A stretch of 64,000 nt of DNA from Oceanicaulis sp. BBD 1991-10 (GTDB lineage: Bacteria; Pseudomonadota; Alphaproteobacteria; Caulobacterales; Maricaulaceae): the NCBI GenBank assembly GCA_001657295.1, contig LYSW01000006.1:55560-119559 (forward strand), in the 5' to 3' direction. Positions within the stretch are counted from its first letter, which is position 1. Every line of letters starts with the position of its first letter. The translations under genes were made by a program, and so were the position numbers. Shown piece by piece: positions 15,973-24,958 of this stretch. The notes beneath the pieces were generated by a model. It did no database searches, had not been told where the DNA came from, and saw only the letters and a program-made list of their open reading frames with translations.

Positions 15973-17930
15973 TCCGCCGGCTCCGCCAGAAGGTCCGCTT
16001 CGGTCCGCTGGCGCGGCGCGCCTTCAGCGATCCGGGCGTAAAGCGCCGTCAGTCCGCCCAGCACGATCAGGATGGCCCCAAGGCTGAGCATCCAGATCAG
16101 GGGATGGAACGCGGCGCGCACTTCAAACGCCACCCCGCCGCCCTCGCGCGGGCGCGCCTCGCCGATGGAGACATAAAGCTCGCCGGCGATGCTGGCGTTC
16201 AGCGCCACTTCGCGCGTGGTCTGATCCGCCGCCATGTAATAGCGACGCTCCGGCGCGATCACGCCGCCTTCGCCGCCATCAATCAAAAGGCGCGCCTGAT
16301 CGGCCATATAGTTCGGCCCGTCGGCGCGCTGGACCGAGTCCAGCGTCAGCGTCCGCCCGGCGATGGTGACGCTTTCACCTTGCGCCAGGGCGACATTCAT
16401 GTCCGCGGGCCGGGACGCATCCGCCGCCGCGCCCAGCGCGATCAGGCCGACGCCGGCATGCGCCAGGGCGCGCCCCGCCGCGGCGATCTTCGCCGTGCGC
16501 GACACCAGCGTCGGCAAGCTGCGGGCGGCGTCCATGACCGCGCCGGCGATCGCCCAGGTTCCGATCGCGCCGCCGATGACGGCGAGAACCGGCGCTTCAA
16601 ACCAGAGGAAGGCGGCCGCCGCCGCGGCGACCGGAAGCAGGATGAACGCCGCGCGGATCTGTTTAAGCGCCGGCTTCGCGCCGCCATTGGCCCAGGGCAG
16701 GAAGGGCGCGAGCGGCATTAGAAGGACCGCCGCGATCAGGAGCGGCGTGGCCGACATGTCGAAATAGGGCGGACCGACAGACAAGGTCGCGCCGCCGAGC
16801 AGGTCGATCAGCAGCGGATACAGCGTTCCGACGAGCACCACGCCCGCCGTCGCCGCGAGCAAGAGATTATTCGCGCCGATGAAAGCCTCGCGGCTGGTCG
16901 GCTCAAACCCGTCGCCTTCGCCAAGGCTGGGCGCGCGCCAGGCGAACAGGGTGAACCCCGCCACGGCCGTCACGCCGAGCATGCCGAGAATCCAGACGCC
17001 GCGTTCGGGATCGAGCGCGAAGGCGTGCACCGAGGTGATGACGCCGGAGCGGACGAGAAAGGCGCCGAGGATTGACAGGATATAGGCGAGCAGCGCCAGG
17101 AAGACGGTCCAGCCCGGAAACGCGCCGCGCTTCTCTGTCGCGATGGCGGAGTGGATCAGCGCCGCGCCCAAGAGCCAGGGCATGAAGCTGGCGTTCTCCA
17201 CCGGATCCCAGAACCACCATCCGCCCCAGCCAAGCTCGTAATAGGCCCACCAGGCGCCCAGCGAGATGCCGGCGGTCAGGCTCGCCCAGGCGCCCAGCGC
17301 CCAAGGGCGAAGCGCCGTCGCCAGCTCGCGGCCGCCGGATTTCTGGACCAGGCCCGCCGCTGCGATGGCGAATGCGGTCGAGAGACCGACATAGCCGATA
17401 TAGAGCATCGGCGGGTGCATCACGAGGGCGGGGTCCTGCAGGATCGGATTGAGATCGGAGCCTTGCACCGGCGCCGGCGTGATCCGTTCGAATGGATTGG
17501 AGGCGAACGCCAGGAAGGCGAAAAAGAGGGTCTGAAGCAGGCCCTGGAAACTCACGGCTCGCGAACGCAGCGCCAGGTTCAAAGGACCGATCTTCGCCAG
17601 GCCGAGCCCGAACAACGCCAGGATCCAGCACCACAGGAGCATGGAGCCTTCATGCCCGCCCCAGGCGCCGGCGATCTTATACGCCAGCGGCTTATCGACA
17701 TGGGAGTGGCCCGCGACATAGGCGATGGAGAAATCCGATCGCACGAAGCTGATGATCAGGAGCAGCATCGCCGCCCCGCCCGCCAGCACGGCGATCTCCG
17801 CCGCCGCGCGGCCCGCGTCGGCCGCCGGCCCGCGCCCGCCCTTGTCTGCGCCCCGCCAGGCCAGCACCGTCTGCGCCAGACAGGCCAGCAGCGCCAGTGC
17901 GATCAGAAATCGACCAATTTCAGCAATCAT
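15969..17930 (-). CDS. ccmF: Haem lyase subunit CcmF (CycK)
   Basis: The 653-residue integral membrane protein has about 15 hydrophobic segments and the periplasmic tryptophan-rich haem-handling motif WGGWWFWDPVENASFMPW. CcmF receives haem from holo-CcmE and ligates it to apocytochrome c with CcmH and CcmI. It is immediately downstream of ccmE (adjacent stop and start) and overlaps ccmH. The length matches the family. Confidence 0.97.
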   Translation of the reverse strand: MIAEIGRFLIALALLACLAQTVLAWRGADKGGRGPAADAGRAAAEIAVLAGGAAMLLLIISFVRSDFSIAYVAGHSHVDKPLAYKIAGAWGGHEGSMLLWCWILALFGLGLAKIGPLNLALRSRAVSFQGLLQTLFFAFLAFASNPFERITPAPVQGSDLNPILQDPALVMHPPMLYIGYVGLSTAFAIAAAGLVQKSGGRELATALRPWALGAWASLTAGISLGAWWAYYELGWGGWWFWDPVENASFMPWLLGAALIHSAIATEKRGAFPGWTVFLALLAYILSILGAFLVRSGVITSVHAFALDPERGVWILGMLGVTAVAGFTLFAWRAPSLGEGDGFEPTSREAFIGANNLLLAATAGVVLVGTLYPLLIDLLGGATLSVGPPYFDMSATPLLIAAVLLMPLAPFLPWANGGAKPALKQIRAAFILLPVAAAAAAFLWFEAPVLAVIGGAIGTWAIAGAVMDAARSLPTLVSRTAKIAAAGRALAHAGVGLIALGAAADASRPADMNVALAQGESVTIAGRTLTLDSVQRADGPNYMADQARLLIDGGEGGVIAPERRYYMAADQTTREVALNASIAGELYVSIGEARPREGGGVAFEVRAAFHPLIWMLSLGAILIVLGGLTALYARIAEGAPRQRTEADLLAEPAE

Positions 17931-18434
17931 TTAGGAGCCGGTCTCCTGGCCGTCGCCATAATCGCCCGCGCCGCCTTCGCCATAACCGCCATGGCCGGCG
18001 CCGTCCTCATGCCACATGCCGCTCTCCTTCAGCGCCTGGGCGACTTCGGGCGGCATATAGGTTTCGTCATGCTTGGCGAGCACGGTGTCCGCAGTGAAGC
18101 GCCCGCTGGCGTCAAAGACGCCTTCGGCCACGATCCCCTGACCTTCCCGGAACAGGTCGGGCAGCGACCCGCCATACTCAATCCGGATTTCGCCGGCCCC
18201 GTCGGTGACTGTGAAATTCGCGCCGCCCGCCGCCGGCCGTTCGACCGAGCCGTCGACGACCAAGCCGCCGACGCGCACGCGTTGTCCGGGCTCAGGCGGG
18301 TTTTCCGCGACCATGGCCGGAGAATAGAAAAACACCATCGCGCCGCTCATGGCGCTCATCGCAAGCGCCGCGGCTGCGATCAACACAACGGCCGCGCCGG
18401 CCGTAATCCAAAGACGTCTGTTCGCCTTTCTCAC
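17931..18434 (-). CDS. ccmE: Periplasmic haem chaperone CcmE (CycJ)
   Basis: An N-terminal membrane anchor (about 7-32) leads to an OB-fold domain with GQRVRVGGLVVDGSV and the haem-binding segment VLAKHDETYMPPEV, whose His binds haem covalently. The tail is Gly/His/Asp rich. The anchored protein shuttles haem from the CcmC/CcmD site to CcmF. It overlaps ccmI by 4 bases. ccmABCD and ccmG are not in the window. Confidence 0.97.
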   Translation of the reverse strand: MRKANRRLWITAGAAVVLIAAAALAMSAMSGAMVFFYSPAMVAENPPEPGQRVRVGGLVVDGSVERPAAGGANFTVTDGAGEIRIEYGGSLPDLFREGQGIVAEGVFDASGRFTADTVLAKHDETYMPPEVAQALKESGMWHEDGAGHGGYGEGGAGDYGDGQETGS

Positions 18435-19369
18435 GCGTCGCTCTCCTCAAGCTCGAACGCAGTTTCAAGCGCGGACACCAGCGCCATCTTGCCCGGCTCG
18501 CCGGCGAATCGGGCGCGCGCTTGGTCCAAGGCGGCGCGCGCCGCATCCGCATCATTCATCATGAGGCGCGTGCGCGCCAATGTCAGCCAGCCGGAAAGGT
18601 CTTCAGGTTCTTCGGCCAGCCGGGTTTCCAGCCGCGCGACCATGGACTCGATCATGGCGTCGATATCGATCTGTTCAGCGTCGGCGAAGGGCGCCGCGCC
18701 GTCCATGCCCGGGCCGCCTGCGGGACGCGACAGCAAATCCGCCGCCCGCGCCGCGATCCGTTCCCGGAAGTCATCGTCTTCGGGCAGCCGGCCGATGATG
18801 TCGCTCCAATAGCGCGCGGCGGTGAACCGGTCGCCCTCTTCATAGGCGGCGGCGCCCAGCAGAAAAGCCGGTTCAGGCAGATTCGGGTCCAGCGTGTTCG
18901 CGCGCTGGAAGGCCCGCCGCGCCTCCTCGGTCACCGCGCCCTCATTGAGCGCCATCAAGGCCTGGCCCAGCTCGGTCAGTATGCGCGCGTCTTCGCCGGC
19001 GCGCAGCGCCCGCTCGAACATGGCGACCGCTTCCAGCTCACGCTCCGTGCGCGCCAAAAAGCGGCCCAGCATCAGCCGGGCGGCGACATCATCGGGATTT
19101 TGGCGGATGGCGTCGCGCAGACGCTCCTCCTGTTCGATCGGGGCGAGCGTGGTCGGGTCGACAGACCGCAATCGCTCGACCAGAACGTCATAGGGCTGGC
19201 CAGGCGTCTCCGGCTCGCCGTTGACCCAGTAGGCCGCAAACGCGCCTGACGCGACGATGCCGGCCAGGCCGAGCGCCGCCAGCCGGGCGCCGCCGCGCGC
19301 GATCGGCGTCGCGATGTAAATCCCGGCGAAAACCGTGATCAGGCTGGCGATTACGATGACCGTGATCAT
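18431..19369 (-). CDS. ccmI: Cytochrome c maturation protein CcmI (CycH)
   Basis: Two N-terminal membrane helices (about 3-21 and 30-48) are followed by a TPR-rich part (DDVAARLMLGRFLARTERE, TEEARRAFQRANTLDPNLPE) and a C-terminal periplasmic region. CcmI holds the C-terminal helix of apocytochrome c and delivers it to the CcmF/H lyase. It overlaps ccmE (18431-18434) and the upstream DUF938 gene (19366-19369) by 4 bases each, so the set is one operon. Confidence 0.93.
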   Translation of the reverse strand: MITVIVIASLITVFAGIYIATPIARGGARLAALGLAGIVASGAFAAYWVNGEPETPGQPYDVLVERLRSVDPTTLAPIEQEERLRDAIRQNPDDVAARLMLGRFLARTERELEAVAMFERALRAGEDARILTELGQALMALNEGAVTEEARRAFQRANTLDPNLPEPAFLLGAAAYEEGDRFTAARYWSDIIGRLPEDDDFRERIAARAADLLSRPAGGPGMDGAAPFADAEQIDIDAMIESMVARLETRLAEEPEDLSGWLTLARTRLMMNDADAARAALDQARARFAGEPGKMALVSALETAFELEESDA

Positions 19370-20019
19370 GACCGGCGCTCCCAGCTGAGCAGGAGATTAT
19401 TCGCCGGCATGTCGAGGCGGCCGGTGCGGTCAAATCCGTGATCGGCCGCAAGGGCGTCGACAGCCTCCAGGCTGCGCACGCCCCAACGCGGATCACGGCG
19501 CTTGAGGTCTGTGTCGAATTGAAGATTGGAGGGCGCGGTCCGTTCGCCGTCCAGGAAGGGGCCGTAGAGATGGACTGCGCCGCCTGACGCGATCAGATCT
19601 CTTGCGCCTTCAAAAACACCGACCGCCGCCTCCCAGGGGGCGATGTGGATCATGTTGGCGCAGAACAGGGCGTCGAACGGATCATGCCCGCCGCTCCATC
19701 CGGGCTGCATCACATCGATGTCGAGACAAGAGCGCATCCGGCCCTCAGCCTCCTGCGCCCAGGCGTTGACGCTGGCGCGAGAAGCCGGGTCCGGCTCGCT
19801 GGGCGTCCAGATTAAATCCGGACGACGCGTCACGCACGCCAGCGCATGTTCGCCGGTGCCCGAAGCGACCTCGAAGACGCGCGCCTCCGGCGGCAACAGC
19901 CCTGCCAGCGCCTCTGAAATCGGGGCCTTATTGCGGCTCGCGCTTGCGGAGGACAGGCGCGCGCCATCGGGCGCACGGGCTTCCAGAGCGATGGGGTTTT
20001 GCGGCGCAGTGTGCGTCAT
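19366..20019 (-). CDS. DUF938 family SAM-dependent methyltransferase-like protein
   Basis: The 217-residue protein has the DUF938 opening (RLSSASASRNKAPISEAL) and a class I methyltransferase SAM loop at about residues 44-56 (VFEVASGTGEHAL). Later family motifs are FCANMIHIAPWEA and LYGPFL. The substrate is unknown. It leads the ccmI-E-F-H operon by a 4-base overlap, which could be convenience rather than a shared role in haem-protein biogenesis. Confidence 0.92.
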   Translation of the reverse strand: MTHTAPQNPIALEARAPDGARLSSASASRNKAPISEALAGLLPPEARVFEVASGTGEHALACVTRRPDLIWTPSEPDPASRASVNAWAQEAEGRMRSCLDIDVMQPGWSGGHDPFDALFCANMIHIAPWEAAVGVFEGARDLIASGGAVHLYGPFLDGERTAPSNLQFDTDLKRRDPRWGVRSLEAVDALAADHGFDRTGRLDMPANNLLLSWERRS

Positions 20020-20060
20020 GCCCCGCTAAATAGTCCGTCCGAGCCCGGACTTGAAGGCAA

Positions 20061-21401
20061 TTACGCTGCTCGGGCTGCGGCGACGCGGCGCAGGAGCACC
20101 GCGGCGGACTCCCGTTCGCCGATCGATTCCATCAGCGCCGCGACCTCGCGCAGGCGTTCGCGGGCGGTTTCCGCTTCCTCTTCGCTCGAGCCGCGCAAGC
20201 CGTCGAGATGGTCCTGGCTCACGGATTCAAGGCGCTCGCGGATTTCAGTGATCACCTCGGCATGCGCATTGCCGACCGCTGCGCGCCCGGCGTCGTCCTT
20301 GGTCAGGATCAGGAACAGGCCCAGCGCCGCCGCCCGGTCGAAGGCCGGCTCGCCGGGACTGGGCGGCGTGTTGATGCGGGTGCGCAATCCGCCGCCCTCC
20401 GGCGTCGCCCGTTTGAAAGCGTCCCTCGCCGCATCGTGGATGCGCGCCATCTGATCACTCGCGCGGCTGCGAACTTCGAACAGATGCTTGCCCCAATCGC
20501 CATCCTTGCGAATGCCGATCTCCCGCGTCATTCCAACGGTGATGGCGGCGAAGCCCGCGAGCGCCTGTGCAGCGGCGCGGGCCTCAGCTTCGGCCTGCGG
20601 CGCGGTCGCGAAGCCCTTCAGCGCATGTTCGGCGTCGGCGAGCAACGCGTCCCCGATCACCGCCATGTCCGTCTGGGAGACCAGCAAATCATCGCCGCGT
20701 CGGGCGATGCGCTCGAAGACGCGCAGCAATTTCCAGGGTTGGTCCATTCGCGCCATGACGAAATACAGCACCCAGATCGCGGCGTCCGGATCCACTTCGC
20801 TTGCGGCTTCATACCGGTCCCGGATCGCCGTGCTCAATGCATTGGTCATGTCGGGAATATGAGCCGGCAGGCCATCAAGCGCGCGCCGAATAGCCTTGCC
20901 GGAACGCAGGATCACCGCCGCACGACGGACCGCCTCAAAATCATCCACGCCCAGCCGAGCGCGCAATTTCTTGGCGGCTTTCGGATCGGCTTCCGCGCTG
21001 TCCAACGCCTCCAGAATGACCGCGGCGGCGCTGATGCGCGCGTCATCGAGCGTGCCGGGCGTATCGCTGGCTTCCGTGTCGCTGACCCGCGCCGCGACGT
21101 CTTCAGCGATGTCCGGCGACAAGGTGTCCTTCAGCCACTCCCATAGCACGCCTTGCAGGGCGTCCGGCGTAAACGCCCGCGATGGGCGGTCCGTTTCAGG
21201 ATCGCCGCTGACCGGAGACAGCGGCGCGAAAAATCGCTCCCGGGCGCGCGCGGCGACACCGTCCCGGCACAGCGTCAAGAGGCGGCCCAGGGGCGGGTCG
21301 GCCTGCTCCGCCACGCCGCACAAGCGCTCAACGAGCGATCGCGGCAGGGTGGTGAGCAGCCCTTCGACCCGTTTGATTTTTTCTGCGGACAGCTGCGCCA
21401 T
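20061..21401 (-). CDS. Conserved hypothetical all-helical protein, 446 aa
   Basis: I do not recognise a family. The ATG at 21401 (MAQLSAEKIKRVE) is chosen over a TTG 24 bases upstream. The sequence is almost all helical, with no signal peptide and no membrane helix, and two patches with a PSLVERL/HIPDMTNALS feel similar to HEAT-like arrays; this is only an impression. Repeated references to conserved Asp/Arg helices (IARRGDDLLVSQTDMAVIGDALL) suggest a scaffolding role. It lies alone between the DUF938 gene (41 bases) and the PepSY two-component operon. Confidence 0.75.
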   Translation of the reverse strand: MAQLSAEKIKRVEGLLTTLPRSLVERLCGVAEQADPPLGRLLTLCRDGVAARARERFFAPLSPVSGDPETDRPSRAFTPDALQGVLWEWLKDTLSPDIAEDVAARVSDTEASDTPGTLDDARISAAAVILEALDSAEADPKAAKKLRARLGVDDFEAVRRAAVILRSGKAIRRALDGLPAHIPDMTNALSTAIRDRYEAASEVDPDAAIWVLYFVMARMDQPWKLLRVFERIARRGDDLLVSQTDMAVIGDALLADAEHALKGFATAPQAEAEARAAAQALAGFAAITVGMTREIGIRKDGDWGKHLFEVRSRASDQMARIHDAARDAFKRATPEGGGLRTRINTPPSPGEPAFDRAAALGLFLILTKDDAGRAAVGNAHAEVITEIRERLESVSQDHLDGLRGSSEEEAETARERLREVAALMESIGERESAAVLLRRVAAARAA

Positions 21402-21451
21402 GCACCTACACAGACTTTGACCCAATCAGCCTGAGTCTTCACTGAACGTGG

Positions 21452-22861
21452 TTAACGTGCTGTTTCCAGCTTGCGCCTGCGCGCAGCGGGCAAAGTCAGC
21501 TGGGCGCGCAGTCCGCCGAGCTCAGACCGGTCCAGCCGAACCGCGCCGTCATAGGCGCGCGCCAGATCCGCGACGATCGCCAGGCCCAACCCCGTCCCCG
21601 GCGCCTGTTCGTCCAGGCGGACGCCGCGCGCCAATGCCTGTTCACGCTCAATCTCCGTCAGGCCCGGTCCGTCATCCTCGATGCTGATTTGCAGCTCGGT
21701 CTCGCCCAGAGGCGCCGCGGTCACGCGCACGGCGCACGCCGCCCACTTGCAGGCGTTATCCATGAGATTGCCGGCCAGGTCTTCGAGATCCTGCCGCTCG
21801 CCCCGGAACACAAGGCCGTCATCCGCGCAAAGCGCCAGCTCGACGCCACGGCGCGCGTAGATCTTGGCCAGCGTGCGCGTGAGGTCTTCGAGGACTTCAG
21901 GAACAGAGGTGCGCGCGCCGATGGCGCGTGCATTCGCAGCCGCGCGCGCGCGCCGTAAATGATGCTCAACCTGGCTCGACATGGTGTCGGTTTGACGCGC
22001 GACCAGCTCCGCGAGCGGCCCCTTATTGGTTCGCGCCTCATTGGACAGAACCGTAATCGGCGTCTTCAAAGCATGGGCGAGATTGCCGACATGGGTGCGC
22101 GCCCGCTCCACCACTTTACGGGAATGGTCGAGCAGGCTGTTCAATTCGCCGGCCAAAGGCATCAGTTCGGAGGGATAAGCCCCTGTGATATGAGATTGTT
22201 CGCCGTCTCGCACCGCCGCAACGGCCCGGCCCATGCGCAAGACCGGGTCCAGCCCCACGCGAACCTGAGCATAGACGCCAATTGCAAGCGCCAGGGCGAA
22301 CACGGCGAAGATCCCCGCCGCGCTCAACAGAAAGCGGGTGACGTTGGCGTCAGCCGGACGCCGGTCTTCGCCGGCCGCGATCACAACCGGCCCGGAGGCG
22401 CCCGCGATCTCCACCGCCTGGACCAGGACCCGCAACGGTTCCTCGTCAGGACCGTCCGCATCACCGACCACAAGGTCGCCGGGCGCGCTCACCGCGCGCG
22501 CCGTGAGCGCGCCCAGCGACAAGCGCTCCTCCGCCAGCGAAGCCGACGCCAGGCCGGCGCCGCCGCCCGGCACGACGATCTGCCAGTAGCGTCCGGAAAA
22601 CACTTGAGAATAACTCGGATCGGTGGGCGTCTGTTCGATCGACAGCGCGCCAGTCTCGCTCACCTCCACATGGGCGAGCAATGACTCGGTGACCCGGCCC
22701 AGCCGGTCATCGAGATCGTTGAACACCGTCTGGCGGAACAGGAAGGTGAGCGCCGCCGCGCCCAGCACAAGCAGGACCAGAGCGCCGATCAGCGCAACCG
22801 CAACCATACGGCTCGTCAAAGAGCCGCTTGGCGTCAGTTGCGATGCGTCATCGTCATTCAC
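21452..22861 (-). CDS. PhoQ-like sensor histidine kinase
   Basis: Helices at about 18-42 and 176-198 enclose a periplasmic domain of about 130 residues; a HAMP-like linker follows. The H box is VGNLAHALKTPITVLSNEA with His263. The ATPase domain has DLAGNLMDNACKWA, DDGPGL and GTGLGLAIVADLARAYDG. The H-box sequence AHALKTP is typical of PhoQ-type kinases. The gene overlaps the regulator gene upstream by 4 bases (22858-22861) and is the third gene of the PepSY operon. Confidence 0.95.
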   Translation of the reverse strand: MNDDDASQLTPSGSLTSRMVAVALIGALVLLVLGAAALTFLFRQTVFNDLDDRLGRVTESLLAHVEVSETGALSIEQTPTDPSYSQVFSGRYWQIVVPGGGAGLASASLAEERLSLGALTARAVSAPGDLVVGDADGPDEEPLRVLVQAVEIAGASGPVVIAAGEDRRPADANVTRFLLSAAGIFAVFALALAIGVYAQVRVGLDPVLRMGRAVAAVRDGEQSHITGAYPSELMPLAGELNSLLDHSRKVVERARTHVGNLAHALKTPITVLSNEARTNKGPLAELVARQTDTMSSQVEHHLRRARAAANARAIGARTSVPEVLEDLTRTLAKIYARRGVELALCADDGLVFRGERQDLEDLAGNLMDNACKWAACAVRVTAAPLGETELQISIEDDGPGLTEIEREQALARGVRLDEQAPGTGLGLAIVADLARAYDGAVRLDRSELGGLRAQLTLPAARRRKLETAR

Positions 22862-23547
22862 CCGGTCTTCGCGTCCGTGCGGTCTGCGTCTGGATCGACC
22901 AGACGATAACCCAGCCCGCGCACCGTTTCGATGCGGCTCGAACCGATTTTCTTGCGCAGGCGGCCGACGAAGACTTCGATGGTGTTGGAATCCCGGTCAA
23001 AGTCCTGATCGTAGATGTGCTCGACCAATTCGGTGCGTGAGATCACCCGTTCCTGATGATGCATCAAATAGCTGAGCATGCGGAATTCGTGCGAGGTCAG
23101 CTTGATCAGCTGGCCGTCCAGAAACACCCGCGCGCCGCGCGTATCCAGGCTCAAGGCGCCGCTTTCCAGCGTCGAAGAGGCATGGCCGGCGGCGCGCCGG
23201 GTCAGCGCGCGCATGCGCGCCAGCAGTTCTTCGGGATGGAAAGGCTTGGTGAGATAGTCGTCCGCACCCGCATCGAATCCGGCGACTTTCTCGCTCCAGC
23301 GGTCGCGCGCGGTAAGGATGAGCACCGGTGTCGTCACCCCGGCTTCACGCCATCGCTCCAGCACCGTGACGCCGTCCAGCTTGGGCAGGCCCAGGTCCAG
23401 AACAATCACGTCATAGGGTTCGGTTTCGCCCAGATGCCAGCCGTCTTCGCCATCGGCCGCGCCGTCCACGGCGTAGCCGGCATGGTCCAGCACGTCGGTC
23501 AGCTGGCGGTTCAGGTCGGGATCGTCCTCTACGATGAGAGCGCGCAT
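22858..23547 (-). CDS. OmpR/PhoP-family response regulator
   Basis: The receiver domain has Glu7-Asp8-Asp9, phospho-acceptor Asp51 (VIVLDLGLP) and KPFHPEEL. The winged helix (about 125-220) includes EFRMLSYLMHHQERVISRTELVEHIYD and the wing TIEVFVGRLRKKIG. Together with the overlapping PhoQ-like kinase and a PepSY protein it forms a unit known in many proteobacteria, where the kinase senses cations or envelope stress. The inducing signal is not visible. Confidence 0.97.
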   Translation of the reverse strand: MRALIVEDDPDLNRQLTDVLDHAGYAVDGAADGEDGWHLGETEPYDVIVLDLGLPKLDGVTVLERWREAGVTTPVLILTARDRWSEKVAGFDAGADDYLTKPFHPEELLARMRALTRRAAGHASSTLESGALSLDTRGARVFLDGQLIKLTSHEFRMLSYLMHHQERVISRTELVEHIYDQDFDRDSNTIEVFVGRLRKKIGSSRIETVRGLGYRLVDPDADRTDAKTG

Positions 23548-23568
23548 GTCAGTCTCCGTGTCAGCCCG

Positions 23569-23850
23569 TCAGTTCAGCACGCGTCCGGTCCGCGCGTCCA
23601 CGCGAACATCAAAACGGCGGCCGTCCTGGATCATCCGCACGCTGTAATAAGGCCGGCTCCCGTTCACGAGCCGGGCGTTGAGCACGTCTGCGCGGGGATA
23701 GGCGCGGCGCGCCGCGGCGACGGCCTGACTGGTGGAGATCAGCTCCTGAAACTCCACCGCCCCCATCGCCGGCCCGGCTTCATATGCGAAAGCGGGCGCC
23801 GCCGCGACGGCGGCGAGCAGGACAAGGACGGAGGCGAGCATGCGGATCAT
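23569..23850 (-). CDS. Secreted PepSY-like protein
   Basis: A signal peptide (about 1-22, ending AFA) precedes a single small PepSY-like domain with the closing pattern YYSVRMIQDGRRFDVRVDARTGRVL. PepSY domains are periplasmic modules thought to regulate proteases or act as sensory accessory proteins. It is the first gene of the operon, 21 bases before the response regulator, so it may tune the adjoining kinase. Confidence 0.88.
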   Translation of the reverse strand: MIRMLASVLVLLAAVAAAPAFAYEAGPAMGAVEFQELISTSQAVAAARRAYPRADVLNARLVNGSRPYYSVRMIQDGRRFDVRVDARTGRVLN

Positions 23851-23941
23851 GGCGACACTATTGGGCTAGGCGGTCTGAACCGCCGCTGAACGCGAGGCCT
23901 AACCTGCATTCAGGAACGGCGCCAGATGCAGCATTCCGTCG

Positions 23942-24871
23942 TCAGGGTGTGAAACGCTTGCGCGGATCATAACCGGCGGGCGGGCGCCAGTCCTCAATAA
24001 AGCTCTCCAGCGCAGGATCATTCATCGGCACGTCAATGATCAGCTTGATGATCTGATCGCCATGACCGCCGCCCGGTTTCGGCGCGCCCTTGCCCCGAAG
24101 GCGCAGCTGGGCGCCTGAATTGGCGCCGGCGGGCACGCGCACCTCCACCGGCCCGTCCACGGTCGGCGCGCGCACCGCGCCGCCGAACAGGGCCTCTTTC
24201 AATGTGATGGGAAGGTCCAGGCGGATATCCGCGCCGTCTCGCCGAAAGAATTGATGGGGCCGAATGGCCACCTCGATAAGGCAGTCGCCCGCCGGCCCGC
24301 CCTGCGCGCCCGCTTCGCCCTGACCGCGCAGCCGCAGGACCTGGCCGGATTCAACGCCGGCCGGGATCGTGACTTCGACAGTGCGCCCGCCGGTCAGGCC
24401 GACACGGCGTTTGCCCCCGCGCATGGATTCTTCAAAGCTGACCGTGACGCCGGCTTTCAAATCACGCCCCTTGATCGGTCGCGGGCCCATGCCGGGATGG
24501 GAGCCCGGGCCGCTCCCCCGCCCCCCGCCTTGTCCGAAATCGCTGAACAGATCGGAGAAGAGATCGGAGATGTCTTCAAAGCGGCCGGACGGACCGCGTT
24601 GCCCCGCAGGTCCGCCCGGGCGCGAGCGAAAATGATAGGCGGCGCGCTCATTGCCTTCGGCGTCGATCTCGCCGCGGTCGAATTTCGCCCGGCTTTCCTG
24701 ATCGGAGAGAATCTTGAAGGCCTGACCGACTTCCTTGAAGCGGTCTTCGGCGGCCTTGTCGCCAGGCCGTGCGTCCGGGTGGAGCTCTTTGGCGAGTTTC
24801 CTATAGGCGCGCCGAATCTCGTCTGCAGACGCAGACTTGGACACGCCGAGAATCGCATACGGGTCTTTCAT
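23942..24871 (-). CDS. DnaJ/CbpA-like co-chaperone
   Basis: The J domain (1-70) has the HPD triad that activates DnaK (AKELHPDARPG). A Gly/Phe-rich linker (about 85-135) follows, then two DnaJ C-terminal beta domains (RDLKAGVTVSFEESMRGGKRRV and LKEALFGGAVRAPTVDGPVEV). There is no zinc-finger (CxxCxGxG) domain, so it is the CbpA type rather than DnaJ. It starts 87 bases downstream of the last GTA gene in the same direction; a link to GTA assembly is possible but unsupported. Confidence 0.94.
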   Translation of the reverse strand: MKDPYAILGVSKSASADEIRRAYRKLAKELHPDARPGDKAAEDRFKEVGQAFKILSDQESRAKFDRGEIDAEGNERAAYHFRSRPGGPAGQRGPSGRFEDISDLFSDLFSDFGQGGGRGSGPGSHPGMGPRPIKGRDLKAGVTVSFEESMRGGKRRVGLTGGRTVEVTIPAGVESGQVLRLRGQGEAGAQGGPAGDCLIEVAIRPHQFFRRDGADIRLDLPITLKEALFGGAVRAPTVDGPVEVRVPAGANSGAQLRLRGKGAPKPGGGHGDQIIKLIIDVPMNDPALESFIEDWRPPAGYDPRKRFTP

Positions 24872-24958
24872 CAGGCCGATCTGATAGCAGGCGCGCCGCT
24901 TCGCTGCGAGCGCCGCGGCTATATGGCGTCCCCGGCCGGAGTTTGAAAGACATCGTGA

